A stretch of 64,000 nt of DNA, from NCBI RefSeq assembly GCF_002933295.1, contig NZ_PSSW01000001.1, forward strand, positions 682,001 through 746,000, written 5' to 3'. Under the pieces are notes generated by a model, which did not search any database, had not been told where the DNA came from, and saw only the letters and a list, made by a program, of their open reading frames with translations. Below are positions 55,555-62,516 of the stretch, piece after piece (positions within the stretch are counted from its first letter, which is position 1; every line of letters starts with the position of its first letter). The DNA is from Marinobacter flavimaris. GTDB lineage: Bacteria > Pseudomonadota > Gammaproteobacteria > Pseudomonadales > Oleiphilaceae. Made by a program: the position numbers and the translations under genes.

Positions 55555-56344
55555 GGGCAGACTCCTTGCTGGTGCTGGCCTCGTTTTCGCTAAGATCGAG
55601 GTGATGCCCAACCACCAATTCCTGGACTTTGGCGTCAGACAAAACGGTTTGGGTCGGACCATCCGCGAGGACCCGGCCATCGTAAAACGCGAGAACTCGG
55701 TCGGCGTAACGCAGAACGACTTCCATATCGTGCTCGACGAACATTGTTGCAGCATCACTTTTCCGGACAGCCGCCATGACGGTATCCATCAGTAAGAATT
55801 TATCCTCGATGGCAACTCCTGAGGTTGGCTCATCCAGCAGCATCAGCCCGGGCTCAGCGAGCATTGCCATTGCAATGTCCAACAGCTTGCGAACTCCCTG
55901 GGGCAGAGTAGATACAACCTCCTCCGCGTACTGCTCGATTTCATATTCGCGGAGTACAGCATGGGCTTTTTCGACTTTTTCCTTGGATCTGAGAGGCTTC
56001 AGAAAGCTCAATTTGCGGTCGACGGAGAAACCGAACGCAATCAGCATATTCTCCAAAACCGTCAGTTCCTGGAATAGTTGAGGCACCTGAAAGGAGCGAC
56101 CAACGCCCGCCAACGAGACGTCCCTGGGAGACTTCCCTATGATGGATTTACCACGCACGAGAATGTCGCCACTGGACGGCTGGATATAGCCCGTTACCAT
56201 ATTGATAAAGGTGGTTTTGCCAGCCCCGTTGGAGCCGATAACTCCAACTACCTCGCCTGTATTCAGTTCAACATTGATGTCAGTGGCGGCAGTGACTGCA
56301 CCAAATGTTCGTTCCAGATTGACCGTTTTCAACAAAGCGCTCAT
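55541..56344 (-). CDS. livG: LIV-type ABC transporter ATP-binding protein, LivG-like
   Basis: First ATPase of the importer. The 267 residues show TVNLERTFGAVTAATDINVELNTGEVVGVIGSNGAGKTTFINMVTGYIQPSSGDILVRG with Walker A, the LivG-type Q-loop GVGRSFQVPQLFQELTVLENMLIAFG, a signature that diverges from LSGGQ (VSTLPQGVRKLLDIAMAML) and Walker B LMLLDEPTSGVAIEDK. The LPQG form in place of LSGG is unusual and would merit a check against close relatives. It overlaps livM by four bases and livF by fourteen. Confidence 0.9.
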   Translation of the reverse strand: MSALLKTVNLERTFGAVTAATDINVELNTGEVVGVIGSNGAGKTTFINMVTGYIQPSSGDILVRGKSIIGKSPRDVSLAGVGRSFQVPQLFQELTVLENMLIAFGFSVDRKLSFLKPLRSKEKVEKAHAVLREYEIEQYAEEVVSTLPQGVRKLLDIAMAMLAEPGLMLLDEPTSGVAIEDKFLLMDTVMAAVRKSDAATMFVEHDMEVVLRYADRVLAFYDGRVLADGPTQTVLSDAKVQELVVGHHLDLSENEASTSKESAHVRT

Positions 56345-57291
56345 GACGTTTTCCTCGCTTTCTTGTTTTGGAATCGTTCAACCAGGGACCACAGACCGGA
56401 CGGCATGAACAGAATGATTGCCAGCAGTGCAAAACCCAGAATCATTTGCCAGGTGTAGGGCGAAACGGCGAACGCATAAGTGCGCAGAGCTTCGAATAGA
56501 ACGGCTGCAACGATCGGGGCTGCAACATGAGCAGTCCCGCCCATTAGGGCTATAAATACAAACTCGCCAGAAGTGGTCCAATACGCCATTTCTGGATCAA
56601 CGTGACCGCTTACCAGAGCGGTGATAGTGCCACCAATAGCCGCCAGGCCCGCCGCGATTATGTACTTTACGTACACCACACGGAACACAGACCCGCCCAG
56701 ATACTCCAACCGAATTTCATTTTCTCGAACAGCCTCACCTGCGTAACCTGATAGAGATTTCAGATACCGCCATGCGACAGCTCCGAGAACGATTACAAGG
56801 AATACTGCGACAATCAGAACCAGGTCTGATGAAGCTTCAGCACCCGGAGTCCAACCCAATAAGCTCGGATTGGCAACGTTAAAACCATCGGTAGATCCAA
56901 GGAACTGATTGCGCACCAGCAAGCCATAAAGAATCATCGAGAACGCCATCGAAAACATTGCGAAGAAGATCTCTCGATACCGACACAGTAGCAGGCCAAT
57001 GATGGCTGCTATGGCAACGCTGACGGCGACGGAAGCAAGCATGATGACCAGAATGTCAGTGACTCCCACGAACTGGGTCAGCATGCCGGCAACGTAGGCG
57101 CCTACGCAGTAGTACAGGCCCTGGCCAAAGGAAACCAGGCCAGCCCGCATAAGAAGGACTAGACCGAGCACCACAAGGCCTTTGCCCATCGCGATGGTAA
57201 ATAGGTAAGACATCCACTGCGGAAGCAGGAGGCCGCCAGCAATGACTACCAACCCGAAAACAAATAAGAGCGCTAGGGATCTCGTTTTCAT
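56341..57291 (-). CDS. livM: LIV-type ABC transporter permease, LivM-like
   Basis: A 316-aa inner-membrane permease of the BPD_transp_2 family with about eight to nine TM helices. The LivM landmarks are GLVVLGLVLLMRAGLVSFGQGLYYCVGAYVAGML near the N-terminus, a mid-protein cytosolic loop with ENEIRLEYLGGSVFRVVYVKYIIAAGLAAIGGTI, and GHVDPEMAYWTTSGEFVFIALMGGTAHVAAPIVAAVLFEALR. It pairs with LivH; the start overlaps the livH stop (TAATG) and the end overlaps livG (ATGA). Confidence 0.92.
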   Translation of the reverse strand: MKTRSLALLFVFGLVVIAGGLLLPQWMSYLFTIAMGKGLVVLGLVLLMRAGLVSFGQGLYYCVGAYVAGMLTQFVGVTDILVIMLASVAVSVAIAAIIGLLLCRYREIFFAMFSMAFSMILYGLLVRNQFLGSTDGFNVANPSLLGWTPGAEASSDLVLIVAVFLVIVLGAVAWRYLKSLSGYAGEAVRENEIRLEYLGGSVFRVVYVKYIIAAGLAAIGGTITALVSGHVDPEMAYWTTSGEFVFIALMGGTAHVAAPIVAAVLFEALRTYAFAVSPYTWQMILGFALLAIILFMPSGLWSLVERFQNKKARKTS

Positions 57292-58187
57292 TAGATTTTC
57301 CTCGCGTTGGCAACGGCAAACAGGCCTTGCGGACGAAATGCCAGCACAAGTCCCATGACCGCGTAGATAACGAACAGCTCAACATCGGGATAAAGGTGGA
57401 CAGCTGCAGCTCGGGACATACCCACGATCAGAGCGCCGACAAGGGCGCCAGTGATGCTGCCAAGACCGCCAATAACTACCACGGCGAATGCAAGAACAAT
57501 CACCTCAATACCCATCCCCGGTACAACAGACAGACCTGGAGCAGTCAGGGCTCCAGCGAGTGATCCGATACCGGCTCCAATCAGAAATGTAATGGTGAAG
57601 ATTCGGGCAACGTTGATGCCGAGTGCGCTGGCTATCTCACGATCGTGAATGACTACTCGAAGCAGTTTTCCGTTGCGTGTGCGGTTCAGGCCATACCAGA
57701 GTGCGAGACCGATCAGTATGCTCACGCCGATAAGCATGAAATCGTAATTAGCGAAGGATAATCCAGCGAACTTGGTTCGACCCAGTAGGGTGTAGGGTTG
57801 GTAAGCAAAGTAGGGCTCAACACCCCATATTAGCTTGATGGCATCTTCCATGATGAGTAGGACGCCGTAAGTGACCAGAATCATGACGACCTCGTCCCGG
57901 CCATACATGAATCGCAGAAGGCCGCGCTCAACCAGGAGCCCCACGGAAATACCGGCGACAAGGGCGGCGGCGATTAGCGCGACGAAGCTGAACCAGGGAA
58001 CAGAGCCGGTAGAAAAATACCAGCCAACCATGGCAGCACCAGAGTACGCGCCAAGGGCGTAAAAGCTACCATGAGACATATTGAGGATTCGCATGACCCC
58101 GTAAATTAGGGTCAGACCGGCGGAAATGATGAAGAGCCATGAGGCGTAGACCGAGCCATCCACCAGTATTGCAAGAAGTTGTTTCAT
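57291..58187 (-). CDS. livH: LIV-type ABC transporter permease, LivH-like
   Basis: A 298-aa permease, partner of LivM. It shows eight or so TM helices with LivH landmarks: LAILVDGSVYASWLFIISAGLTLIYGVMRILNMSHGSFYALGAYSG at the N-terminus, NRTRNGKLLRVVIHDREIASALGINVARIFTITFLIGAGIGSLAGAL (the ATPase-coupling loop), and VVIGGLGSITGALVGALIVGMSRAAAV. ATG at 58187 follows GGGAG by eight bases; an in-frame start at 58211 is less likely. A hairpin lies between the binding-protein gene and this one. Confidence 0.92.
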   Translation of the reverse strand: MKQLLAILVDGSVYASWLFIISAGLTLIYGVMRILNMSHGSFYALGAYSGAAMVGWYFSTGSVPWFSFVALIAAALVAGISVGLLVERGLLRFMYGRDEVVMILVTYGVLLIMEDAIKLIWGVEPYFAYQPYTLLGRTKFAGLSFANYDFMLIGVSILIGLALWYGLNRTRNGKLLRVVIHDREIASALGINVARIFTITFLIGAGIGSLAGALTAPGLSVVPGMGIEVIVLAFAVVVIGGLGSITGALVGALIVGMSRAAAVHLYPDVELFVIYAVMGLVLAFRPQGLFAVANARKI

Positions 58188-58223
58188 TGTAAGACTCCCG
58201 ATGCTTTGCACAGACCTTGCCTG

Positions 58224-58247
58224 CCGACCGGGCCATCTTCCGGTCGG
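58224..58247 (-). repeat. Hairpin between the binding-protein and permease genes
   Basis: CCGACCGG-N8-CCGGTCGG is a perfect 8-bp inverted repeat. Hairpins at this position in importer operons often protect the upstream mRNA so that binding protein is made in excess over permease. No U-run follows. Confidence 0.65.
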
Positions 58248-58322
58248 GGAGGGGTGAAAGATCGTTGGAAAGTCTCACCGGGACCGGATGATCCCGATGA
58301 GCATGTTGCTGGGTCAGTGGGC

Positions 58323-59603
58323 TCAGTTACACTCGGCACCTGGCATGCCGGCTTTGATCCACTCTACAGTCTCTGCGCCTTCCGGCGGGTTGACGCAATC
58401 TGCCGGGTAGCGGGTAATGTCGGTAAAGGTGATTTCACCGTCCACACGTTTGAGGCGACCATAGACCATCTCTGTTGCAGCCTGATGGCCCTTACCGCGA
58501 CTCATTTCAACCCGGCCGCCCGGGCCGTCAAATTCGAGACCTTCAAAGGCGGTGATTACCTCCTCGGTAGACGCACCAACACCAGCCTTATCTTGAGCCA
58601 GCTTTAGGCCAATTAGCGCATGAGCCATGTGGTAGGCAGGGAAAGTCGGCGGTGTGCCGAAACGCTCGGTGAATTCGGTCTGGAACCAAGTGTTCAGTTC
58701 ACTTTCCGGAGCGAATGGACCGAAGGGACCACGGGCACCGATGATGGCACCGTCGGGCAGGTGTTCGCCAAGACTGTTGAGTGCAGTCTCGCCAGCAGTG
58801 AAGATTACCTGGTTGTCCGCCAGCAGACCACGAGCGGCTGCCTGGAGTACGAATGCGTCTGTGTCACCACCCCAGAAAGATGTGTGAATAACGTCTGCGG
58901 AGTTCACTTGCAGGGCAGAAATTTCGGCACCGTACTGGCCCGCGAACAATTTGGGGAACTGTTCCGTAGTGATTTCAATATCCCCGCCGCGAAGGACCTT
59001 TAAAGTCTCGGTAAAATCGCGCCAGCTGTCGTGACCCCAAGAGTAGTTCTGGTTTATGCCTGCGACAGATTCCAGGTTGGGAACGTTTTCGTGAACATAG
59101 CGGGCCGCCGCGATGTTGTCCATGCTGGCGGTAGAGTGGGTGCGGAAAACATACTCGTAATCAGCTTCCTCGAAGACCCGAGGCGTGCCACAGTCGAACA
59201 AAACGGTCAGCATCTTGAGTTCTTCAGCGACAGCCGGGATGGCAAGACAGTCGCCGGAAGAGATGTAACCTACGACCGCATCGACGCCGTCGCGCTCAAC
59301 AAGATTTCGAAATTCTGAGGTTTGTTTTGTCGCACCGCCAGCCTCGTCAACGTAGACAGGCGTGATCATTCGACCGTCAATTCCCTTGCCTTCAATTGGG
59401 GCCGGCAGGGTGCCGTCATTTATAGCATCGATTACCAGGTCAGCAGCGTTCTTTGCAGGAATTCCGAAAGGCCCGGAAGCTGCGCCTGAGAGAAAGGTTA
59501 CAAGGCCCAGTTTGTACTCTTCATTGGCGTAGACGTTGAGGCTCATGGCACCTGTCGTCATTGCACAGGCAACCGTCGCTGCAGTAAGCAGGGGACGTTT
59601 CAT
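58323..59603 (-). CDS. ABC transporter periplasmic substrate-binding protein (Peripla_BP_6)
   Basis: A 426-aa exported binding protein, the ligand receptor of the LIV-type importer. It has a signal peptide (MKRPLLTAATVACAMTTGAMSLNVYA), then the type I periplasmic fold: EYKLGLVTFLSGAASGPFGIPAKNAADLVIDAIN, VDAVVGYISSGDCLAIPAVAEELKMLTVLFDCGTPRVF, and INQNYSWGHDSWRDFTETLKVL. Two Cys (in SGDCLAIP and LFDCGTP) could form a disulfide. ATG at 59603 follows GGAGA by seven bases. The closest family is the amide/urea/branched-chain group, so the ligand is not decided. It is the first gene after the sigma-54 promoter. Confidence 0.9.
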   Translation of the reverse strand: MKRPLLTAATVACAMTTGAMSLNVYANEEYKLGLVTFLSGAASGPFGIPAKNAADLVIDAINDGTLPAPIEGKGIDGRMITPVYVDEAGGATKQTSEFRNLVERDGVDAVVGYISSGDCLAIPAVAEELKMLTVLFDCGTPRVFEEADYEYVFRTHSTASMDNIAAARYVHENVPNLESVAGINQNYSWGHDSWRDFTETLKVLRGGDIEITTEQFPKLFAGQYGAEISALQVNSADVIHTSFWGGDTDAFVLQAAARGLLADNQVIFTAGETALNSLGEHLPDGAIIGARGPFGPFAPESELNTWFQTEFTERFGTPPTFPAYHMAHALIGLKLAQDKAGVGASTEEVITAFEGLEFDGPGGRVEMSRGKGHQAATEMVYGRLKRVDGEITFTDITRYPADCVNPPEGAETVEWIKAGMPGAECN

Positions 59604-59706
59604 ATCAGATCTCCAGACTGTTGTTCTTGTGTCATTTGGTTGGACAACCAGTGTTATTTTTTTCCGGTGTCCTGCCCGATGGCTTTTCAAGCCGGCCTGT
59701 GTCTAA

Positions 59707-59723
59707 ATGCACGCCCTATGCCA
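59707..59723 (-). promoter_or_regulatory. Sigma-54 (RpoN) -24/-12 promoter
   Basis: On the minus strand the sequence reads TGGCATAGGGCGTGCAT: TGGCA at -24 and TGCA at -12, with the invariant GG and GC exactly ten bases apart. It matches the consensus TGGCAC-N5-TTGC at all key positions. It drives the binding-protein/liv/adh/gabD genes, with a leader of about 95 bases. An AT-rich run (59749-59770, only A and T) lies between it and the upstream palindromes and may bend. I found no strong sigma-70 boxes in the same gap. Confidence 0.82.
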
Positions 59724-59792
59724 GAAATTCTACATTCCTAACTAGCTGTTTTTTATAAATATATATTTTTGCGTAAGGTTTTCTTGAAGTCG

Positions 59793-59811
59793 ATGAGCGA
59801 AATCCGCTCAT
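59793..59811. promoter_or_regulatory. Upstream activator site 1
   Basis: ATGAGCG-N5-CGCTCAT, a perfect 7-bp inverted repeat with a 5-bp centre. Its centre lies about 104 bp upstream of the expected sigma-54 start, the usual range for enhancer sites of NtrC-type activators. Identical arms recur in site 2. Confidence 0.78.
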
Positions 59812-59826
59812 GTCGGGTGAGCAAAG

Positions 59827-59845
59827 ATGAGCGGTTTTCGCTCAT
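59827..59845. promoter_or_regulatory. Upstream activator site 2
   Basis: A second ATGAGCG-N5-CGCTCAT with identical arms and a different centre, 34 bp from site 1 centre to centre. It covers the stop codon of the upstream binding-protein gene. Paired copies of one palindrome near a sigma-54 promoter strongly suggest binding of the adjacent activator. Confidence 0.78.
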
Positions 59846-61131
59846 TCTGTGACAGGGTGAACTTGCTCGAAATCAGACGGGTAATAGATTCGCCAATTAC
59901 CGAGCATTACCTTCGCTGGAGGGTAGCGAGGGTCCTTTACAGTCTCTCCAATCGCCATTACTTGTCGGATTTGATGAGTCACTGGATCCATTGAGGATTG
60001 GAAACCCGGCGGATCCTCAGGCGTAGTCAGACTCAACTGCTCAAAAGCTCGCTCGATGCCTTCTAGATCCTTGTAATTCCCGCTTGCTTGGCTTGCTGCT
60101 TTGGCAATTGCGAGTATGCCGGTGAACGCGCCTTGCGCCCCGGAGGAGGGGTAGTAACCGGCTTGCCGGTGGAACTCCTGAACAAACCACCGATTGAAAT
60201 CAGTTTCCGGCCAGTTGTTGTGATGGCGCGATGCTAGTAACAATCCCAGAGGCATGCGATCGCCTAAGTGAGCAAAAATCTCGTAATCGCCACCTTTTTC
60301 AAAGTTCGCGAAGCGGGAAACATCAAACAGCCGGGTGTCAGTAGCCTGGGTGACGAAAGCGACGAAATCCCCTCCCCACAGGCTATTCACGACCAAGTCT
60401 GGTTCTTGTCTGATCAGCTCATTAATGTAGTGGCTGTAGTCTGGCTCACTTAACCGAGGCCAGAGTGTGCCGGCAATCTCGTAATCCACGCCCAATTTAT
60501 TCAGAGCCTCGCGAAAATCGGCCCACACCTGATAACCGTATTCGTAATCGGGACCCAGGTACGAGATTCGAAGCGGTTTTTTCTTCAAGTGGTCATCAAA
60601 GTAATCTCTGATAAAGAGCGCTCCCGCAGTCATCGATTGACGCGTGTCGTTCGTCACACGGAAATAGCGATCGTGGAAAAATTCATCGGTGAGCCTGGAC
60701 GAGGCGTGGTCCGTACCGATGAAAAACGCATCTGCGGAAGCTGCGATTTCGGTGACTTGAATAGCAACCGATGAGTTGACAACGCCACAGAGAAATGTGG
60801 CTTGCTCTTCCTCGACGAATCGTTTTGCAATCGTAACGGCGGTTGACCGTTTGGATTTGGTGTCTCCAAGCAAAACCCTGAGGCGTGGTAGTGTCGGCAA
60901 CCCCTGCTGTTCAATGTATTGAAGCGCGAGTCGTATGCCCACTACCGAATCTCGCCCCAAGACACCTGCTCGTCCGGACATGGGGTAAAGGCATCCAACG
61001 ATAATATCCGCTGTATCCTCGCTTGCACCCAAAGACTCCAGCGCCTTCGAAGGCATTGGAAAAGTGACGAGGACCACCAGACAGATTCCAAACAGGATAC
61101 CGATGAATCGGTTGTGGGAAATTGGGATCAC
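59842..61131 (-). CDS. Periplasmic binding protein, probable sensory partner of the two-component system
   Basis: A 429-aa Peripla_BP_6 protein with a signal peptide (RFIGILFGICLVVLVTFPMPSKALES). The fold is shown by TADIIVGCLYPMSGRAGVLGRDSVVGIRLALQYIEQQG, FLCGVVNSSVAIQVTEIAASADAFFIGTDHASSRLTDE and ISYLGPDYEYGYQVWADFREALNKLGVDYE. It is a diverged paralogue of the transport binding protein at 58323. Its ATG overlaps the response-regulator stop (ATGA), placing it in the regulatory, not the transport, operon. A role in presenting ligand to the sensor kinase is inferred from this. Simple transport remains possible. Confidence 0.85.
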   Translation of the reverse strand: MIPISHNRFIGILFGICLVVLVTFPMPSKALESLGASEDTADIIVGCLYPMSGRAGVLGRDSVVGIRLALQYIEQQGLPTLPRLRVLLGDTKSKRSTAVTIAKRFVEEEQATFLCGVVNSSVAIQVTEIAASADAFFIGTDHASSRLTDEFFHDRYFRVTNDTRQSMTAGALFIRDYFDDHLKKKPLRISYLGPDYEYGYQVWADFREALNKLGVDYEIAGTLWPRLSEPDYSHYINELIRQEPDLVVNSLWGGDFVAFVTQATDTRLFDVSRFANFEKGGDYEIFAHLGDRMPLGLLLASRHHNNWPETDFNRWFVQEFHRQAGYYPSSGAQGAFTGILAIAKAASQASGNYKDLEGIERAFEQLSLTTPEDPPGFQSSMDPVTHQIRQVMAIGETVKDPRYPPAKVMLGNWRIYYPSDFEQVHPVTE

Positions 61132-62516
61132 AGCTCATCTCCGGTGAGCCCCAGCTTCTGCATCCTTCTTTTCAGTGCGTGTCTGGATATTCCGAGGGAG
61201 TTTGCGGCATCACCCTTCCGGCCGTTGGATTGAGCCAATGCGTCCAAAATGCATTGAGCTTCCCGTTTTGCAATTTCACTGGTCAATGATCCATTTTTTT
61301 CGTTGCGTTCAACATCATTATCCGCAATCGAAGTTTTTATTTGAGGAGCTGACTTCGTAATTTCGGGGGGAAGCTGATCGACATTGATGCTCTCACCAGC
61401 GTGCAAGATGGTCAGTCTCTCGATGGTATTGCGCAGTTCCCTAATGTTTCCCGGCCAATCGTAATTGCAGAGTGTGGTGAGGGTTTCGGAAGAAAGGTTG
61501 ATCGGCCTGCAGCCTTCTTGCGCTGCAAGTTCTGTTGCGAAATTCGAAGCCAGCATGGGGATATCATCCCTACGCTCGGCAAGAGACGGAATGGTAAGTG
61601 GCATAACGTTTAGACGGTAGAAGAGGTCCTCCCGAAAAGCTCCTGTTTGAGCCTCGGTCTGTAGATCCCTGTTACTGGCCGCTATAACACGCAGATCAGC
61701 CTCTATTTCTTTCTGGCCGCCGACCGCGCGGAAGCGGTGGGTTTCAAGGAAGGTTAATAGCTTTGCCTGAAGAGGTAACGGCAGCTCACCAATCTCATCC
61801 AGGAATAAAGTCCCCCCGTTTGCTAACTCAACCAAGCCAGTTCGGCGCTTATCGGCGCCCGTGTATGCGCCTTTTTCTGCGCCAAAAAGTTCGGCCTCTA
61901 GCAGGTTTTCTGGTAGCGAAGCGCAATTTACAGATACGAACGGTGCGGCTCTGTCTTTTGTGGCGTGCAAAGCTTTCGCGATGAGGGTTTTCCCGCTGCC
62001 TGATGGCCCCTGGAGAAGTACCGTGCGCGCAGAGCTCTTACCGATGCGCTCGACTTGATCGAGTAGCTTGCGCATGGCCGAGGAGTGGCCAACAAGGCCG
62101 TGAACGTCCGCTTCCCGCTCTCTCCGATAGGCCACTTCCTCTGTAAGTTGGCGATGCTTGTGATTGCGCTGAATCAGAAGAATCAGTTCGTCCAGGTCAA
62201 ACGGTTTGGTGATGTAGTCTTGTGCGCCTTTTTTGACTGCCTCGACAGCAGCACGAGTATCGCCATGGGCCGAAATCATGATCGTGATGGGCGGGGCCGG
62301 GAGTGCCTGGACCTGGTCGAGAACCTCAAAACCAGATTGGTCGGGCAATTTAAGATCGAGCAAGACCACGTCTGGTGTCCGTTTTTCAATCTCGGTGAGT
62401 CCGCTTTTTCCGTCATAGGCGGCGAAAACCGTCATTCCTTCTTCTTCGAGCGAAAACATCAGACTACTAACAAGGTTTTTCTCGTCATCGATGATAAGGA
62501 CGGTAGGCGTTCGCAT
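61128..62516 (-). CDS. NtrC-family sigma-54-dependent response regulator
   Basis: A 462-aa activator. The receiver domain has the acidic pair Asp10/Asp11, phosphoacceptor Asp54 (VVLLDLKLPD) and the Lys in YITKPFD. The AAA+ domain has Walker A QGPSGSGKT, the sigma-54 contact loop ELFGAEKGAYTGADKRR, where Tyr replaces the usual Phe of GAFTGA, Walker B GGTLFLDEIGE, and LRVIAASNRDL with FREDLFYRLNV. The C-terminal Fis-type HTH reads CILDALAQSNGRKGDAANSLGISRHALKRRMQKLGL. The start overlaps the kinase stop (TAATG). It is expected to bind the two palindromes at 59.8 kb. Confidence 0.95.
   Translation of the reverse strand: MRTPTVLIIDDEKNLVSSLMFSLEEEGMTVFAAYDGKSGLTEIEKRTPDVVLLDLKLPDQSGFEVLDQVQALPAPPITIMISAHGDTRAAVEAVKKGAQDYITKPFDLDELILLIQRNHKHRQLTEEVAYRREREADVHGLVGHSSAMRKLLDQVERIGKSSARTVLLQGPSGSGKTLIAKALHATKDRAAPFVSVNCASLPENLLEAELFGAEKGAYTGADKRRTGLVELANGGTLFLDEIGELPLPLQAKLLTFLETHRFRAVGGQKEIEADLRVIAASNRDLQTEAQTGAFREDLFYRLNVMPLTIPSLAERRDDIPMLASNFATELAAQEGCRPINLSSETLTTLCNYDWPGNIRELRNTIERLTILHAGESINVDQLPPEITKSAPQIKTSIADNDVERNEKNGSLTSEIAKREAQCILDALAQSNGRKGDAANSLGISRHALKRRMQKLGLTGDEL

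Noticed and set aside
53722..55795. Plus-strand frames over the dehydrogenase and livF genes
   Set aside because: They lack ribosome sites and family features and run against complete minus-strand genes with overlapping starts and stops.
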